DNA from: Methylobacterium platani
GTDB lineage: Bacteria; Pseudomonadota; Alphaproteobacteria; Rhizobiales; Beijerinckiaceae
Reading direction: 5' to 3'
NCBI RefSeq assembly: GCF_001653715.1
Contig: NZ_LWHQ01000009.1
Span: 62,001-126,000 of the forward strand
DNA: 64,000 nt
Below, one piece after another: positions 1 to 8,711 of the stretch (position 1 is its first letter; each line of letters opens with the position of its first letter). Below the pieces are notes generated by a model. It was not told the origin of the DNA. It did not search any database and saw only the letters and a program-made list of their open reading frames with translations. Made by a program: the position numbers and the translations under genes.

Positions 1-314
1 CTGCCCTCGCCGCTGCCGCCCCCTCCCCCGCCGCCGCCCGGCGGGCGCTCGATCAGGTCGCCCTCGATGTAGGTCTTGTTGCCGGGCAGGATGTGGTCCT
101 GGATCCCGGTCGAGGGATTGCGGGTGAATTTCGGCTCGCGCACGCCGTCGACCGGGACGGTGACGTTGCCGTCCTTGCCGAGATCCTTGATGTCCTTGTC
201 CCGGGCCGCCTCGCGCACGGCGCGCTGGGCCACGTCGCGGACGCGGCGCAGGAAACGCTGCCGGTTCGCCAGGCTCTTGCCGCCGGGATTGAGGCGTCGA
301 TCGATGATGTGCAT
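1..314 (-). CDS. yeaH: YeaH/YhbH family protein (DUF444), partial
   Basis: The first 104 codons are visible and the rest lies beyond the left edge. The protein opens MHIIDRRLNPGGKSL, is basic at the N-terminus, carries the segment FTRNPSTGIQDHILPGNK, and enters a glycine run just before the edge (residues about 93-99). This matches the start of the DUF444 proteins that accompany PrkA kinases (yeaG-yeaH in E. coli), whose VWA-like part would lie outside the window. It sits 117 bp downstream of prkA on the same strand, the usual order, and probably shares its transcript. The biochemical role of the family is poorly defined; co-function with PrkA in nutrient or nitrogen stress is family knowledge. 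Confidence 0.9.
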   Translation of the reverse strand, partial: MHIIDRRLNPGGKSLANRQRFLRRVRDVAQRAVREAARDKDIKDLGKDGNVTVPVDGVREPKFTRNPSTGIQDHILPGNKTYIEGDLIERPPGGGGGGGGSGEG

Positions 315-392
315 CCGCTTCGCGCTCTCCGATCACGCCATCATACCGTACCGGGTCCGTCCCCTGCCACCTGTCCACCGGGTGGAAGGGCC

Positions 393-412
393 CGCGGGAG
401 AGGTCTCCCACG
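393..412 (-). promoter_or_regulatory. Intercistronic hairpin between prkA and yeaH
   Basis: A nearly perfect 9-bp inverted repeat with a 2-nt centre lies in the 117-bp spacer, and a second short palindrome (tccacc/ggtgga) follows about 20 nt further along the transcript. No T-run follows in the direction of transcription, so processing, mRNA stabilisation or partial attenuation fits better than full termination. This is inferred from the sequence only. Confidence 0.35.
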
Positions 413-431
413 GGGTTTTCGGCTGATGCGC

Positions 432-2384
432 TCAGCCCGCCTGCTTGACGCGCATGTACCACTCGACGAGGCGGCGGACCTGGCGCTCGGTGTAGCCGCG
501 GTCCTTCATCCGCTCGACGAACTCGCCGTGCTTCTTCTCGGTCTCGCTGTCCTTCTTCGAGCCGAAGGAGATCACCGGCAGCAATTCCTCGACCTGGCTG
601 AACATCCGCCGCTCGATCACCTCGCGGATCTTCTCGTAGGAGGTCCAGGACGGGTTGCGCCCGCCGTGCTGGGCCCGCGAGCGCAGGGCGAACTTCACCA
701 CCTCGTTGCGGAAGTCCTTCGGGTTGGCGATGCCCGCCGGCTTCTCGATCTTGGTGAGCTCCTGGTTCAGGAGCTCGCGGTTGAGCAGCTGCCCGGTCTC
801 CGGGTCCTTGAAATCCTGGTCCTCGATCCAGGCATCGGCGTAGTCGATGTAGCGGTCGAACAGGTTCTGGCCGTAATCGTGGTACGATTCGAGGTAGGCC
901 TTCTGGATCTCGTGCCCGATGAACTCGGCGTAGCGCGGCGCCAGCTCGCCCTTGATGAATTCGAGGTAGCGCTTCTCGGTCTCAGGGGGGAGCTGCTCGC
1001 GGCGCAGCGACTGCTCGAGCACGTACATCAGGTGGACCGGGTCGGCCGAGACCTCGGTGGTGTCGTGGTTGAAGGTGGCGGCCATCACCTTGAAGGCGAA
1101 GCGGGTCGAGATCCCGTCCATGCCCTCGTCGACGCCGGCGGTGTCCTTGTATTCCTGCATCGAGCGGGCGCGGGGATCGACCTCGCGCAAGGATTCGCCG
1201 TCATAGACCCGCATCTTGGAGAAGACGTTCGAGTTCGCGTGCTCGCGCAGGCGCGAGAGCACCGAGAACCGGGCCAGCATCTCCAGCGTGCCGGGGGCGC
1301 AGCGGGCATTGGCGAGTTCGGAGCCCGAGACCAGCTTCTCGTAGATCCGCTGCTCCTCGGTGACGCGGAGGCAGTACGGCACCTTGATGACGTAGATGCG
1401 GTCGATGAAGGCTTCGTTGTTCTTGTTGGTCTTGAAGCTCTGCCACTCGGCCTCGTTCGAGTGGGCGAGGATGATGCCGGTGAAGGGAATCGCCCCGATA
1501 TTCTCGGTGCCGACGTAGTTGCCCTCCTGCGTCGCGGTGAGCAGCGGGTGGAGCATCTTGATCGGCGCCTTGAACATCTCGACGAATTCGAGGATGCCCT
1601 GGTTCGCCCGGTTGAGGCCGCCCGAGTACGAGTAGGCGTCGGGATCGGCCTGGCTCAGGGTCTCGAGCTTGCGGATGTCGACCTTGCCGACGAGGGACGA
1701 GATGTCCTGGTTGTTCTCGTCGCCCGGCTCGGTCTTGGCGATCGCGATCTGGCGCAGGCGCGACGGGTTGACCTTGACGACCTTGAACTTCGAGATGTCG
1801 CCGCCGAACTCGTCGAGGCGCTTCAGGCACCACGGACTCATCAGCCCGGTCAGGCGCCGGCGCGGCACGCCGTAGCGCTCCTCGATCATCGGCCCCATCG
1901 TCTCGGGGTCGAACAGCACCAGCGGGCTCTCGAAGACCGGGCTCATCTCGTTGCCGGCCTTGAGCACGTAGATCGGGTGCACCTCCATCAGGGCCTTCAG
2001 CCGCTCGGCGAGGGACGACTTGCCGCCGCCGACCGGCCCGAGCAGGTAGAGGATCTGCTTGCGCTCCTCCAGGCCCTGCGCGGCGTGGCGGAAGAACGAG
2101 ACGATCCGCTCGATCGTCTCCTCCATGCCGTAGAACTCGGAGAAGGCGGGGTAGGTGCGAATGGTCCGGTTCATGAAGATCCGGCCAAGGCGCGGATCCC
2201 GCGCCGTATCGATGAACTCGGGCCGCCCGATCGCGTCGAGAATGCGCTCGGGCGCACTCGCGTACATCAGGGGATTGTCACGGCAGGCGTCGAGATACTC
2301 GGACAGCGTCAGCTCCGTGTCCCTGCGGGACTCGTAGCTGCGCGCGAAAGTTTGAAAGAGGTCGCTCGCTGACGGCATTGGCAT
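432..2384 (-). CDS. prkA: PrkA family serine protein kinase
   Basis: The 650-residue protein has the length and order of PrkA/YeaG. A AAA+-like domain carries the Walker A motif GPVGGGKS at residues 116-123, preceded by the family segment around YPAFSEFYGME (78-88). The C-terminal third holds the kinase-related region. PrkA proteins are cytoplasmic serine kinases (some also reported as AAA+ proteases) induced by stress or starvation, and they nearly always precede a DUF444 gene, as here. The ATG start is followed by MPMPSASDLF, and the next upstream gene is more than 350 bp away, so the promoter should lie in 2385-2738. Long open frames on the opposite strand are codon-bias shadows. Confidence 0.95.
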   Translation of the reverse strand: MPMPSASDLFQTFARSYESRRDTELTLSEYLDACRDNPLMYASAPERILDAIGRPEFIDTARDPRLGRIFMNRTIRTYPAFSEFYGMEETIERIVSFFRHAAQGLEERKQILYLLGPVGGGKSSLAERLKALMEVHPIYVLKAGNEMSPVFESPLVLFDPETMGPMIEERYGVPRRRLTGLMSPWCLKRLDEFGGDISKFKVVKVNPSRLRQIAIAKTEPGDENNQDISSLVGKVDIRKLETLSQADPDAYSYSGGLNRANQGILEFVEMFKAPIKMLHPLLTATQEGNYVGTENIGAIPFTGIILAHSNEAEWQSFKTNKNNEAFIDRIYVIKVPYCLRVTEEQRIYEKLVSGSELANARCAPGTLEMLARFSVLSRLREHANSNVFSKMRVYDGESLREVDPRARSMQEYKDTAGVDEGMDGISTRFAFKVMAATFNHDTTEVSADPVHLMYVLEQSLRREQLPPETEKRYLEFIKGELAPRYAEFIGHEIQKAYLESYHDYGQNLFDRYIDYADAWIEDQDFKDPETGQLLNRELLNQELTKIEKPAGIANPKDFRNEVVKFALRSRAQHGGRNPSWTSYEKIREVIERRMFSQVEELLPVISFGSKKDSETEKKHGEFVERMKDRGYTERQVRRLVEWYMRVKQAG

Positions 2385-2738
2385 TCCGGACCCTCACGAC
2401 ATCGCCAGGATCATCCTGTCCCGCCTCGGATGCAATCGATATCCCCATGTTTGTCGCAGCGCGGCGACGTTGGGAGGGGTGCGGAGGCGGGCAGGAGCCT
2501 GTATGCAGGCCGGCTGCGGGCAAGGCGCGTGCCGCGGCGGCCGGGAAAGTCGCAAGTTCGCCAAGGCCAAAGCCGGTGAGCGACCGGCCCTGTGCCGCAA
2601 AGGACACGCCTGTTCCGGTTCTTCCACACCCCTCGAAGCGCCGTCCGGCCCTTCGCGGGACGCCAGGGAAACGCCGGCCGCAGGGCCGCCGTTCCCGCTT
2701 CGTTTCGGACCCTGCGCTCCGCGCGGGACGGACCGGCC
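2385..2738. other. Intergenic region upstream of prkA
   Basis: This 354-bp stretch has no ORF with a convincing start or family. It must hold the prkA promoter and the 3' end of the gene at 2739-3230. I see no clear -35/-10 pair and no strong terminator hairpin. Confidence 0.5.
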
Positions 2739-3230
2739 TCAGAGGTCGGTGGTGTCCTTCTTGGCGCCGTCCTTCGGGGCGTCCTTCGGGCCTTCCTTGG
2801 TGCCCGCCGGCCCGACCGTGAGCTTGATCGTCTGGGTGCTGACGTTGCCGTCGGTGCCCTTGATCTCCACCGTGACCTCGTCGGCGCCGGTGAAGCCGGG
2901 CTTGCTCTCGTAGAACAGCGCCTGGACGTTGGCGTCGGCGTTCGGGCAGCGATAGGTGGCCGGGGTCTTCACCTTGCCGGCGCGCTGGATCAGCGCGCCG
3001 TTCTTCGGCGGGCTGGTCACCTTCAGTTCGGGCTGCGGCCCGAGCGAGCAATCCTTCTTCAGATTCGGCACCATCACGAGCCGGACCTGCTTGCCGGAGG
3101 CGACGGAGTGCTCGCGGACCTTGGCGGCCTGGGCGAGAGCGGGACCGGCGGCCAGCACGGGCCCGGCGGCGATCAGCGCGGCGAGCGCCAGGGTCGGGCG
3201 GAAGGGGCGGGTCCGGGAATGGCGAGACAT
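2739..3230 (-). CDS. Secreted hypothetical protein, Ig-like fold possible
   Basis: I chose the ATG that gives 163 residues because it yields a clean signal peptide: basic SRHSRTRPFRPT, a hydrophobic core, and a likely cleavage after AGPALAQA near residue 35. A longer frame upstream would bury the signal. The mature part contains VRLVMVPNLKK, two cysteines (one in KKDCSLG, one in YRCPNA) that could form a disulfide, and a strand-rich stretch (TGADEVTVEIKGTDGN) that reads like a single periplasmic Ig/cadherin-type domain. The tail is a lysine/proline/aspartate-rich linker. I do not recognise a named family; function unknown. Confidence 0.75.
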   Translation of the reverse strand: MSRHSRTRPFRPTLALAALIAAGPVLAAGPALAQAAKVREHSVASGKQVRLVMVPNLKKDCSLGPQPELKVTSPPKNGALIQRAGKVKTPATYRCPNADANVQALFYESKPGFTGADEVTVEIKGTDGNVSTQTIKLTVGPAGTKEGPKDAPKDGAKKDTTDL

Positions 3231-3328
3231 TGTTGCTCGAAGCTCTCCGAGGGGGTGCCGGCCGCATGTGGGGAGCGGGACCGGCCCCGTCGAGGGCTCG
3301 CGCGCGGGTTCCGGGCGAGGAACCAGCG

Positions 3329-3433
3329 TCAGTGCAGGACCAGCATCACGAAGAGGTTGAACAGCCCGAGCAAGGCCACGCCGCCGAGCCAGATCCAGTA
3401 GCCGCGTCCCTCGACCGGGTAGTCGCCGATCAT
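3329..3433 (-). CDS. 34-residue single-pass membrane peptide
   Basis: A tiny ORF starts with ATGA, overlapping the stop of the preceding gene (3430-3882) by 4 nt, so translation is probably coupled. The peptide begins MIGDYPVEGRGYW and then consists almost entirely of one hydrophobic helix (about residues 14-33: WLGGVALLGLFNLFVMLVL) ending in His. It is too short for family assignment. The overlap and clean helix argue that it is real; it may be an accessory subunit or regulator acting with the 150-residue protein. Confidence 0.6.
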   Translation of the reverse strand: MIGDYPVEGRGYWIWLGGVALLGLFNLFVMLVLH

Positions 3434-3882
3434 TCCGTCCCCTCCTCCGCATCGTCGCCGGCCGCCGCCTGCAGCACCGCCAGGGCGGCGCCGGTCACCC
3501 GGGCGATCTGGGCCGGCGTGAACTCGCCCGCAAGGGCCGAGGCGAGCCCGCGCTCGATCCGCGCCCGCTCGCCGGCATCGCCGATCGGGTCGGCCGGGAT
3601 GTCGGACTCCGTCAGGCGGCAGGCGTCCCGGATGGTGTCGGCGGCCCGGCGCAGCACCGCGCGCTGGTCCGGCGTCATGTCCCAGAGCGGCTGGCGCAGC
3701 CGCGCGATCACCCGCCTGGCGTCGCGATAGTCGCGGTCGACGACGGGAATTGCCTCGATCTGGCTCACCAGAAGCACCAGTTCGAGCACGTCGGCGGTCG
3801 CCTCCGGGCAGGAGCGGACGACGCGCATCAGCCGCGCGATCAGCTCGGTGGTCGGGGAAGCGTGCCGGCGGGGGTCGGTCAT
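3430..3882 (-). CDS. Hypothetical protein, 150 residues
   Basis: This is a soluble, helix-rich, acidic protein with no signal peptide or membrane span. It includes TTELIARLMRVVRSCPEATADVLELVLLVSQIEA and ends in an acidic tail (GDDAEEGTE). Codon usage is typical of the window. It lies 45 bp downstream of the merR-type gene on the same strand, and its stop overlaps the start of the 34-residue membrane peptide. I do not recognise a family and assign no function. Confidence 0.65.
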   Translation of the reverse strand: MTDPRRHASPTTELIARLMRVVRSCPEATADVLELVLLVSQIEAIPVVDRDYRDARRVIARLRQPLWDMTPDQRAVLRRAADTIRDACRLTESDIPADPIGDAGERARIERGLASALAGEFTPAQIARVTGAALAVLQAAAGDDAEEGTE

Positions 3883-3927
3883 GAGCGCGTAACGCGAGCC
3901 TCGGCGGATGGTTCTCCGGACTTACGG

Positions 3928-4497
3928 CTATGTCGCCTCCGGCGCGTCCAACTCGGTCGCCGAGACCCGGCGCAGGCCGGCCAGGGTCCGCCGGCACGCC
4001 CGCAACTCGTCGAGCACCGCAGTCAGGCTCGCCCGGTCGGCCCGCCCGAGCGGCGGCGCGGCGGCTTCCGGTTCCGGCTCGTGGTCGGTCTCGACGAAGG
4101 CGGGGGCGACCTGCTCGCCGCGGCCGACCGCCTGGACGAAGCGCATGCCGCGCTCGCGCAGGACGCGCTGGGCGCCGCGGATCGTGTAGCCCTGGCCGTA
4201 GAGGAGCCGGCGGATGCCGTGCAGGAGGTCGACGTCGTCGGGGCGATAGTAGCGCCGGTTGCCGCCGCGCTTGAGCGGGCGCACCTGCGTGAAGCGCGTC
4301 TCCCAGAACCGCAGCACGTGCTGGGGCAGGTCGAGATCCTCGGCGACCTCGCCGATCGTCCGGAACGCGCCGGGCTCCTTCTCCGGCAGGAGCCCCTTCT
4401 CCGGCAAGAGCTCCTTCTCGGGCGGCAGCGCGCGTCCGGGAGCGTCGTTCCCGCCGGGTTCGGCCGGGTCCTCGTCCTCGATCGGCATCCCGGTCAT
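3928..4497 (-). CDS. MerR family transcriptional regulator
   Basis: The 189-residue protein has a MerR-type winged helix from about residue 44 to 112: [20 protein letters not shown], then [20 protein letters not shown]. The arrangement of this gene directly after ihfA is widespread in alphaproteobacteria. Its effector and targets are not known to me, and no cysteine-rich metal-binding tail is visible. The N-terminus carries an odd hexapeptide repeat (LLPEKx) at residues 25-41. The start is ATG, 35 bp after ihfA, probably the same transcript. Confidence 0.85.
   Translation of the reverse strand: MTGMPIEDEDPAEPGGNDAPGRALPPEKELLPEKGLLPEKEPGAFRTIGEVAEDLDLPQHVLRFWETRFTQVRPLKRGGNRRYYRPDDVDLLHGIRRLLYGQGYTIRGAQRVLRERGMRFVQAVGRGEQVAPAFVETDHEPEPEAAAPPLGRADRASLTAVLDELRACRRTLAGLRRVSATELDAPEAT
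4375..4428 (-). repeat. 18-bp tandem repeat coding for LLPEK(E/G)
   Basis: About three imperfect copies of an 18-bp unit lie in frame near the 5' end of the merR-type gene. They give a charged linker ([17 protein letters not shown]) before the DNA-binding domain. The in-frame period suggests slippage expansion that is tolerated because the segment is disordered. Confidence 0.7.
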
Positions 4498-4532
4498 CGG
4501 CCCGATCCCGACTCAGCCCGAGCCCCGGCGCC

Positions 4533-4850
4533 TCACCCGTCGTCTTCGTCGGGGGCGGCGTCGCCGTTGATGCGGGCCTTGAGCACGTTCGAGGGCTTGA
4601 ACACCATGACGCGGCGCGGCTCGATCGCCACCTCGACGCCGGTCTTCGGGTTGCGGCCGACGCGCTTGCCCTTGTCGCGCACCACGAAGGAGCCGAACGA
4701 GGACAGCTTCACGGTCTCGCCGGAGGAGAGGCAGCCGCAGATCTCCGACAGCACGGTCTCCACCAGGGCGGCGGATTCCGTCCGCGACAGGCCGACCCGC
4801 TGATAGACGGCCTCGCTCAGATCGGCCCGCGTGACCGTCTTGCCTGCCAT
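4533..4850 (-). CDS. ihfA: Integration host factor subunit alpha
   Basis: The 105-residue HU/IHF-fold protein has the beta-arm signature [20 protein letters not shown] (residues about 52-71) and ends in a short acidic tail (DEDDG). The N-terminus ([16 protein letters not shown]) matches IhfA rather than IhfB or HU. It bends DNA as a heterodimer with IhfB, which is encoded elsewhere. The position between fabH and a merR-type gene is the common alphaproteobacterial arrangement. Confidence 0.95.
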   Translation of the reverse strand: MAGKTVTRADLSEAVYQRVGLSRTESAALVETVLSEICGCLSSGETVKLSSFGSFVVRDKGKRVGRNPKTGVEVAIEPRRVMVFKPSNVLKARINGDAAPDEDDG

Positions 4851-4970
4851 CGTGCTGCTCCCCCGGCGGCTGAATCGCGAACTAACGTATGTCTATGATC
4901 GCGCACGCTAATCGGCGATGCGCGCCGGGTCAACCGGGCGCCCGGCGGGTTCCCGGGGACTTTGCGGGAT

Positions 4971-5948
4971 CTACCAGCGGATCAGCGCGCTGCCCCAGGT
5001 GAAGCCGCCGCCGATCGCCTCGATCATCACGAGGTCGCCGGTCTTGATCCGGCCGTCCCGGCAGGCGGCGTCCAGCGCCAGGGGAATCGAGGCCGCCGAG
5101 GTGTTGCCGTGGCGGTCGACCGTCAGCACCACCTTCTCGCGGGCGATGCCGAGCTTGTCGGCCGAGGCCTCGATGATCCGCCGGTTGGCCTGGTGCGGCA
5201 CGAACCAGTCGAGGTCGTCGGCGGTGGTTCCGGTGGCCTCGAACGCCTGGGCGACCACGTCGGTCACCGAGCCGACGGCGAAGCGGAACACCTCCTTGCC
5301 GACCATGCGCAGCTTGCCGGTGGTCCCGGTCGAGCCCGGGCCGCCGTCGACGTAGAGCTTCTCCCGGTGGCGGCCGTCGGCCCGGAGCTGGCTCGTCAGC
5401 ACGCCGCGGTCGCTCGGCAGCCCCTCGCCGGCCTGCGCCTCCAGCACCAGGGCACCGGCGCCGTCGCCGAACAGCACGCAGGTGGTGCGGTCCTCCCAGT
5501 CGAGCAACCGCGAGAAGGTCTCGGCGCCGACGACGAGGGCGCGGGTCGCCGCCCCGGTGGTCAGGAACTTGTCGGCGGTGGCGACCGCGTAGACGAAGCC
5601 GGCGCAGACCGCCTGGAGGTCGAAGGCGGCCCCCGTCCGGATGCCGAGCCCGCCCTGGATCTGGGTCGCGGTCGACGGGAAGGTGTGGTCCGGCGTCGAG
5701 GTCGCGCAGATCACGAGGTCGATCGTCGCGGGGTCGATGTCGGCGTCGCGCAAGGCGCGTTCGGCCGCCTTGATGCCGAGCACCGAGGTGGTCTCGTCGG
5801 GTTCGGCGATGTGGCGCTGGCGGATGCCGGTGCGCTGGATGATCCAGTCGTCCGAGGTCTCGACCCGGGCGGCGAGGTCGTCGTTGGTGACGATCGTCCG
5901 TGGCAGGTAGGAGCCGCAGCCCCGCACCACCGAGCGAAGGCGGGTCAT
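4971..5948 (-). CDS. fabH: Beta-ketoacyl-ACP synthase III (KAS III)
   Basis: The 325-residue protein starts at an ATG 29 bp after plsX. The catalytic triad is intact: Cys115 in LQAVCAGF, His in [10 protein letters not shown] and Asn in GNTSAASIP, with the C-terminal [12 protein letters not shown]. It condenses acetyl-CoA (or another acyl-CoA starter) with malonyl-ACP to begin type II fatty acid synthesis in the cytoplasm. It is likely co-transcribed with DUF177 and plsX, coupling the start of fatty acid synthesis to phospholipid synthesis. Confidence 0.97.
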   Translation of the reverse strand: MTRLRSVVRGCGSYLPRTIVTNDDLAARVETSDDWIIQRTGIRQRHIAEPDETTSVLGIKAAERALRDADIDPATIDLVICATSTPDHTFPSTATQIQGGLGIRTGAAFDLQAVCAGFVYAVATADKFLTTGAATRALVVGAETFSRLLDWEDRTTCVLFGDGAGALVLEAQAGEGLPSDRGVLTSQLRADGRHREKLYVDGGPGSTGTTGKLRMVGKEVFRFAVGSVTDVVAQAFEATGTTADDLDWFVPHQANRRIIEASADKLGIAREKVVLTVDRHGNTSAASIPLALDAACRDGRIKTGDLVMIEAIGGGFTWGSALIRW

Positions 5949-5977
5949 GGTGTGGTCTCCTTGAGCCGACGCGGTCG

Positions 5978-7012
5978 TCACGCCGAGGCCTGGGCCGGCG
6001 TCGCGTCGAGGCGCTCCCGGATCGTCCGCATCAGGTCGTGGCGGGCCATGTCGTAGGCGAGGTCGATGGCGCTGGCGAAGCCCTCGGCATCGGCGGCGCC
6101 GTGGCTCTTGATGACGATGCCCTCCAGGCCGAGGAAGACGCCGCCATTGGCCCGGCTCGGGTTCATCTTCTCGCGCAGGGCCCGGAAGGCGCCGCGGGCG
6201 AACAGGTAGCCGATCTTCGCCATCAGGGTCCGGCCCATCGCGCCCTTGAGGTAGGCGGCGATCTGCTTGGCCGTTCCCTCGGCGGTCTTGAGCGCGATGT
6301 TGCCGGTGAAGCCCTCGGTCACCACCACGTCGACGGTGCCGCGGCCGAGATCGGTACCCTCGACGAAGCCGTGGTAGGCGAGCCCCGTCAGGTCGGATTC
6401 CCGCAGCATCCGGGCAGCCTCCTTGACCGCCTCGTTGCCCTTCATCTCCTCGGTGCCGACGTTGAGCAGGCCGACCGTCGGCCGGTCGAGGTCGAACACG
6501 ATGCGGGCCATGGCCGCGCCCATCACCGCCATGTCGACGAGGTGGTTGGCGTCGGTGCCGATGGTGGCGCCGACGTCGAGCACCACGCTCTCGCCGCGCA
6601 CCGTCGGCCACAGGCAGGCGATGGCGGGCCGCTCGATATGCGACATCGTCTTGAGGCAGATCTTCGACATCGCCATCAGGGCGCCGGTATTGCCGGCCGA
6701 CACCGCGGCGTCGGCCTCGCCGTCGCGCACCGCCTGGATCGCCTTCCACATCGACGACTTGCCGCGCCCCGAGCGCACCGCCTGGCTCGGCTTCTCGTCC
6801 ATCGCCACCGAGACGGCGGTGTGGCGGATCTCGACCGCGCCCTTCAGGCGCGGCTCGGCCGCGACCAGGGGAGTGAGCACCGCCTCGTCGCCGAACATCA
6901 GGAACGTCGTCTCGGGGTGGCGCTCGCGGGCGAGCCCGGCACCGGGCACGACCGTCGAGGGGCCGTGGTCGCCGCCCATCGCGTCGAGCGAGATGCGCAC
7001 TCTCTGGGACAT
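5978..7012 (-). CDS. plsX: Phosphate acyltransferase PlsX
   Basis: The 344-residue protein opens with the PlsX signature [12 protein letters not shown] and contains [10 protein letters not shown] and [11 protein letters not shown]. PlsX converts acyl-ACP to acyl-phosphate, the donor for PlsY in phosphatidic acid synthesis, at the inner face of the membrane. It lies between DUF177 (168 bp upstream) and fabH (29 bp downstream), the standard order. An ATG start fits the family N-terminus. Confidence 0.96.
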   Translation of the reverse strand: MSQRVRISLDAMGGDHGPSTVVPGAGLARERHPETTFLMFGDEAVLTPLVAAEPRLKGAVEIRHTAVSVAMDEKPSQAVRSGRGKSSMWKAIQAVRDGEADAAVSAGNTGALMAMSKICLKTMSHIERPAIACLWPTVRGESVVLDVGATIGTDANHLVDMAVMGAAMARIVFDLDRPTVGLLNVGTEEMKGNEAVKEAARMLRESDLTGLAYHGFVEGTDLGRGTVDVVVTEGFTGNIALKTAEGTAKQIAAYLKGAMGRTLMAKIGYLFARGAFRALREKMNPSRANGGVFLGLEGIVIKSHGAADAEGFASAIDLAYDMARHDLMRTIRERLDATPAQASA

Positions 7013-7180
7013 GGGGGTGTCGAACAGCCTCTCAACGATCCGCCGGGAATGCGGGAACGGATCGGGTGTCCCGCGGCGCGGCGGAAAATAGCGACCCGGC
7101 GCCGGGTCGCAAACGAAATCTGCCGCGAGCGGGGTCCGAAGGCTCCCGCGCGGCGGCGGAAGCGTGCCGTCGCGCGCGCT

Positions 7181-7702
7181 TCAGCCGTCGTTGCCCGCCG
7201 GTCCCCCGCCCTTCAGGGTGTGGAGCGCGGCGAAGGGCGTCTCCTCGGCATCCTCGGCCGGCGGCGCGAAGGCGACGCCCGGTTTGCGCGGATAGGGATC
7301 GAGGCCGAGCGCCAGGAACTCGGCGGCGAGGCTGCCGAGATCGATCCGGCCGTTGACGATCGGATCGGGGATGTCGGCATCCTCGGCCGGCGTGCCCGCG
7401 AAGGCGTCCTGGTCGGCGAAGTCGACGTCGACCTCCTCGGTGACGGTGCCGTCGAACGGCTCGAGGGTGACGACGCAGGTCTGGGTGAGCGCCGCCTCGA
7501 CGGTGCCGGTGACCTGGAGCCGGTGCAGGGATCCGGAGAGCCGGAAGGTGGCGGTGAGCCGCGCGATTCCGGCCAAGCCGAAATCGCGGGCGAGCGCCGC
7601 GCGCTCGGCCTCATTCGCCTCGACGGTCACGGGCTGGCCGGTCTTCAGGGTGCGCTCGACCAGGATCGGGCGGGAGAACGGGCCGACGCTGTCGGGGGTC
7701 AT
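7181..7702 (-). CDS. DUF177 domain protein (YceD-like)
   Basis: I chose the ATG giving 173 residues (MTPDSVGPFSRPILVE); the much longer open frame upstream is a GC artefact. The middle has the family pattern LTATFRLSGSLHRLQVTGTVEA, one cysteine (TQTCVVTLE) and an acidic strand (EEVDVDFADQDAF). YceD proteins are linked to ribosomal large-subunit or 23S rRNA accumulation and typically precede rpmF or plsX; no rpmF is seen here. The cytoplasmic role is inferred from the family. Confidence 0.88.
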   Translation of the reverse strand: MTPDSVGPFSRPILVERTLKTGQPVTVEANEAERAALARDFGLAGIARLTATFRLSGSLHRLQVTGTVEAALTQTCVVTLEPFDGTVTEEVDVDFADQDAFAGTPAEDADIPDPIVNGRIDLGSLAAEFLALGLDPYPRKPGVAFAPPAEDAEETPFAALHTLKGGGPAGNDG

Positions 7703-7890
7703 GGGGGCTCCTTTCCGGATGCTTGGACGCGAGTCTTTGCGACGGGACGGGACGAGAGGGGTCGAGCGCGAGGCGCGGGCGCGGCGGCCCCCGGGGAGCG
7801 CTCCCGCGCGATCGGGCCCGATCCTCCGGGAGATGCGTCGCGCCCCGCGCCGGCGCAAGGGGCAAACGGCGGCGAGGACGGCGCCGGCGC

Positions 7891-8448
7891 TCAGGCCGGC
7901 GCCGCGCCGCCGGCGAAGCCCGCCGGATCGGGCAGGACCGGTCCGTCCGCCATCAGGGCGTCGAGGCCGGTGCCGGCGAGACCGGCATCGGCCGCCGCCA
8001 CGTAGGCCGCGAGCCCCCGCGCCGCGGCCGCGTCCTCGCGGGCGAGCACGTTGCGGGCGAGCGTTTCGGCGAGCGCGTCCTGGTCGCCGGCATCGAGCGC
8101 CGCGTCGTAGGCGGCGGCGCGACCGTAGAAGGCCTGGGCTAGCTTCTTCATCCGCTTCGAGACGCCCATGTCCCCGACGCCGAGCTCGCGCAGGGACGAA
8201 TCGAGCTGCTCGAACACCGAGTTCACCAGGTCCTGGGCGACGTCCGCCGCCGGGGCGGGGAGCCGGCGCAAGGCGCGCAGCACCAGGACCACGTGCAGGC
8301 ACAGCGCCTCGAACCGCCCCTCGACCGTGTCGGGCACGCCGAGATCGAGGTAGAGCGCCGGCACCCGGGCGCCGGCATTCGTGCGGACGTGCAGCGCCTC
8401 GATGGCGCGGGTGCGGGCATTGTCGCGCCGGAAGGGGTTTCGGATCAT
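7891..8448 (-). CDS. Ubiquinol-cytochrome c chaperone family protein (CBP3-like)
   Basis: This 185-residue protein matches the CBP3/UQCC1 domain: an early ALYLDLGVPDTVEGRFE segment, then a hydrophobic helix (LHVVLVLRALRRL), VFEQLDSSLRELGVGD, and MKKLAQAFYGRAAAY. The mitochondrial homologues assist cytochrome b assembly in complex III; in bacteria a role in cytochrome bc1 biogenesis is inferred. It is divergent from the BamE-like gene and lies upstream of DUF177 on the same strand, an arrangement conserved in alphaproteobacteria. Confidence 0.9.
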   Translation of the reverse strand: MIRNPFRRDNARTRAIEALHVRTNAGARVPALYLDLGVPDTVEGRFEALCLHVVLVLRALRRLPAPAADVAQDLVNSVFEQLDSSLRELGVGDMGVSKRMKKLAQAFYGRAAAYDAALDAGDQDALAETLARNVLAREDAAAARGLAAYVAAADAGLAGTGLDALMADGPVLPDPAGFAGGAAPA

Positions 8449-8570
8449 CGGGGTGTCTCACGCCTTCCGCACCGCCCCGCCGGTCCGCGAGGCCATTCTC
8501 TGCACAGGCCGGGCACCGCCGCGTCGGGGCTTCGCAGGCGGGCCGTCCATCCGTGGCGGAAGCTCGTCCC

Positions 8571-8604
8571 TGCCGGAATCTTGGCCGTGCCGGAACCTTG
8601 ACCG
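8571..8604. repeat. 17-bp tandem repeat in divergent promoter region
   Basis: Two adjacent 17-bp units starting tgccggaa differ at two positions, followed by a third partial tgcc. They lie in the 263-bp gap between the divergent CBP3-like and BamE-like genes, so they may affect promoter spacing or bind a regulator. Confidence 0.55.
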
Positions 8605-8711
8605 TGCCTTGCCAACGCCACAACCCCGGGGTACGGCAACGGTCGCTTCTCGCGCAAGGCCGCCGTCCGGTCGGCCGTCTCACTGTCCCGTATCCGTCTC
8701 CCGAGGTCTCG

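Noticed and set aside
93..2372. A 759-codon plus-strand frame across prkA
   Set aside because: It overlaps the whole of prkA, has no recognisable domain, and has the Leu/Val/Asp-rich composition typical of antisense frames here.
3883..3927. tRNA gene after the merR-type gene
   Set aside because: tRNA genes can follow ihfA-merR in related genomes, but the 45-bp gap here is too short and shows no tRNA-like sequence.
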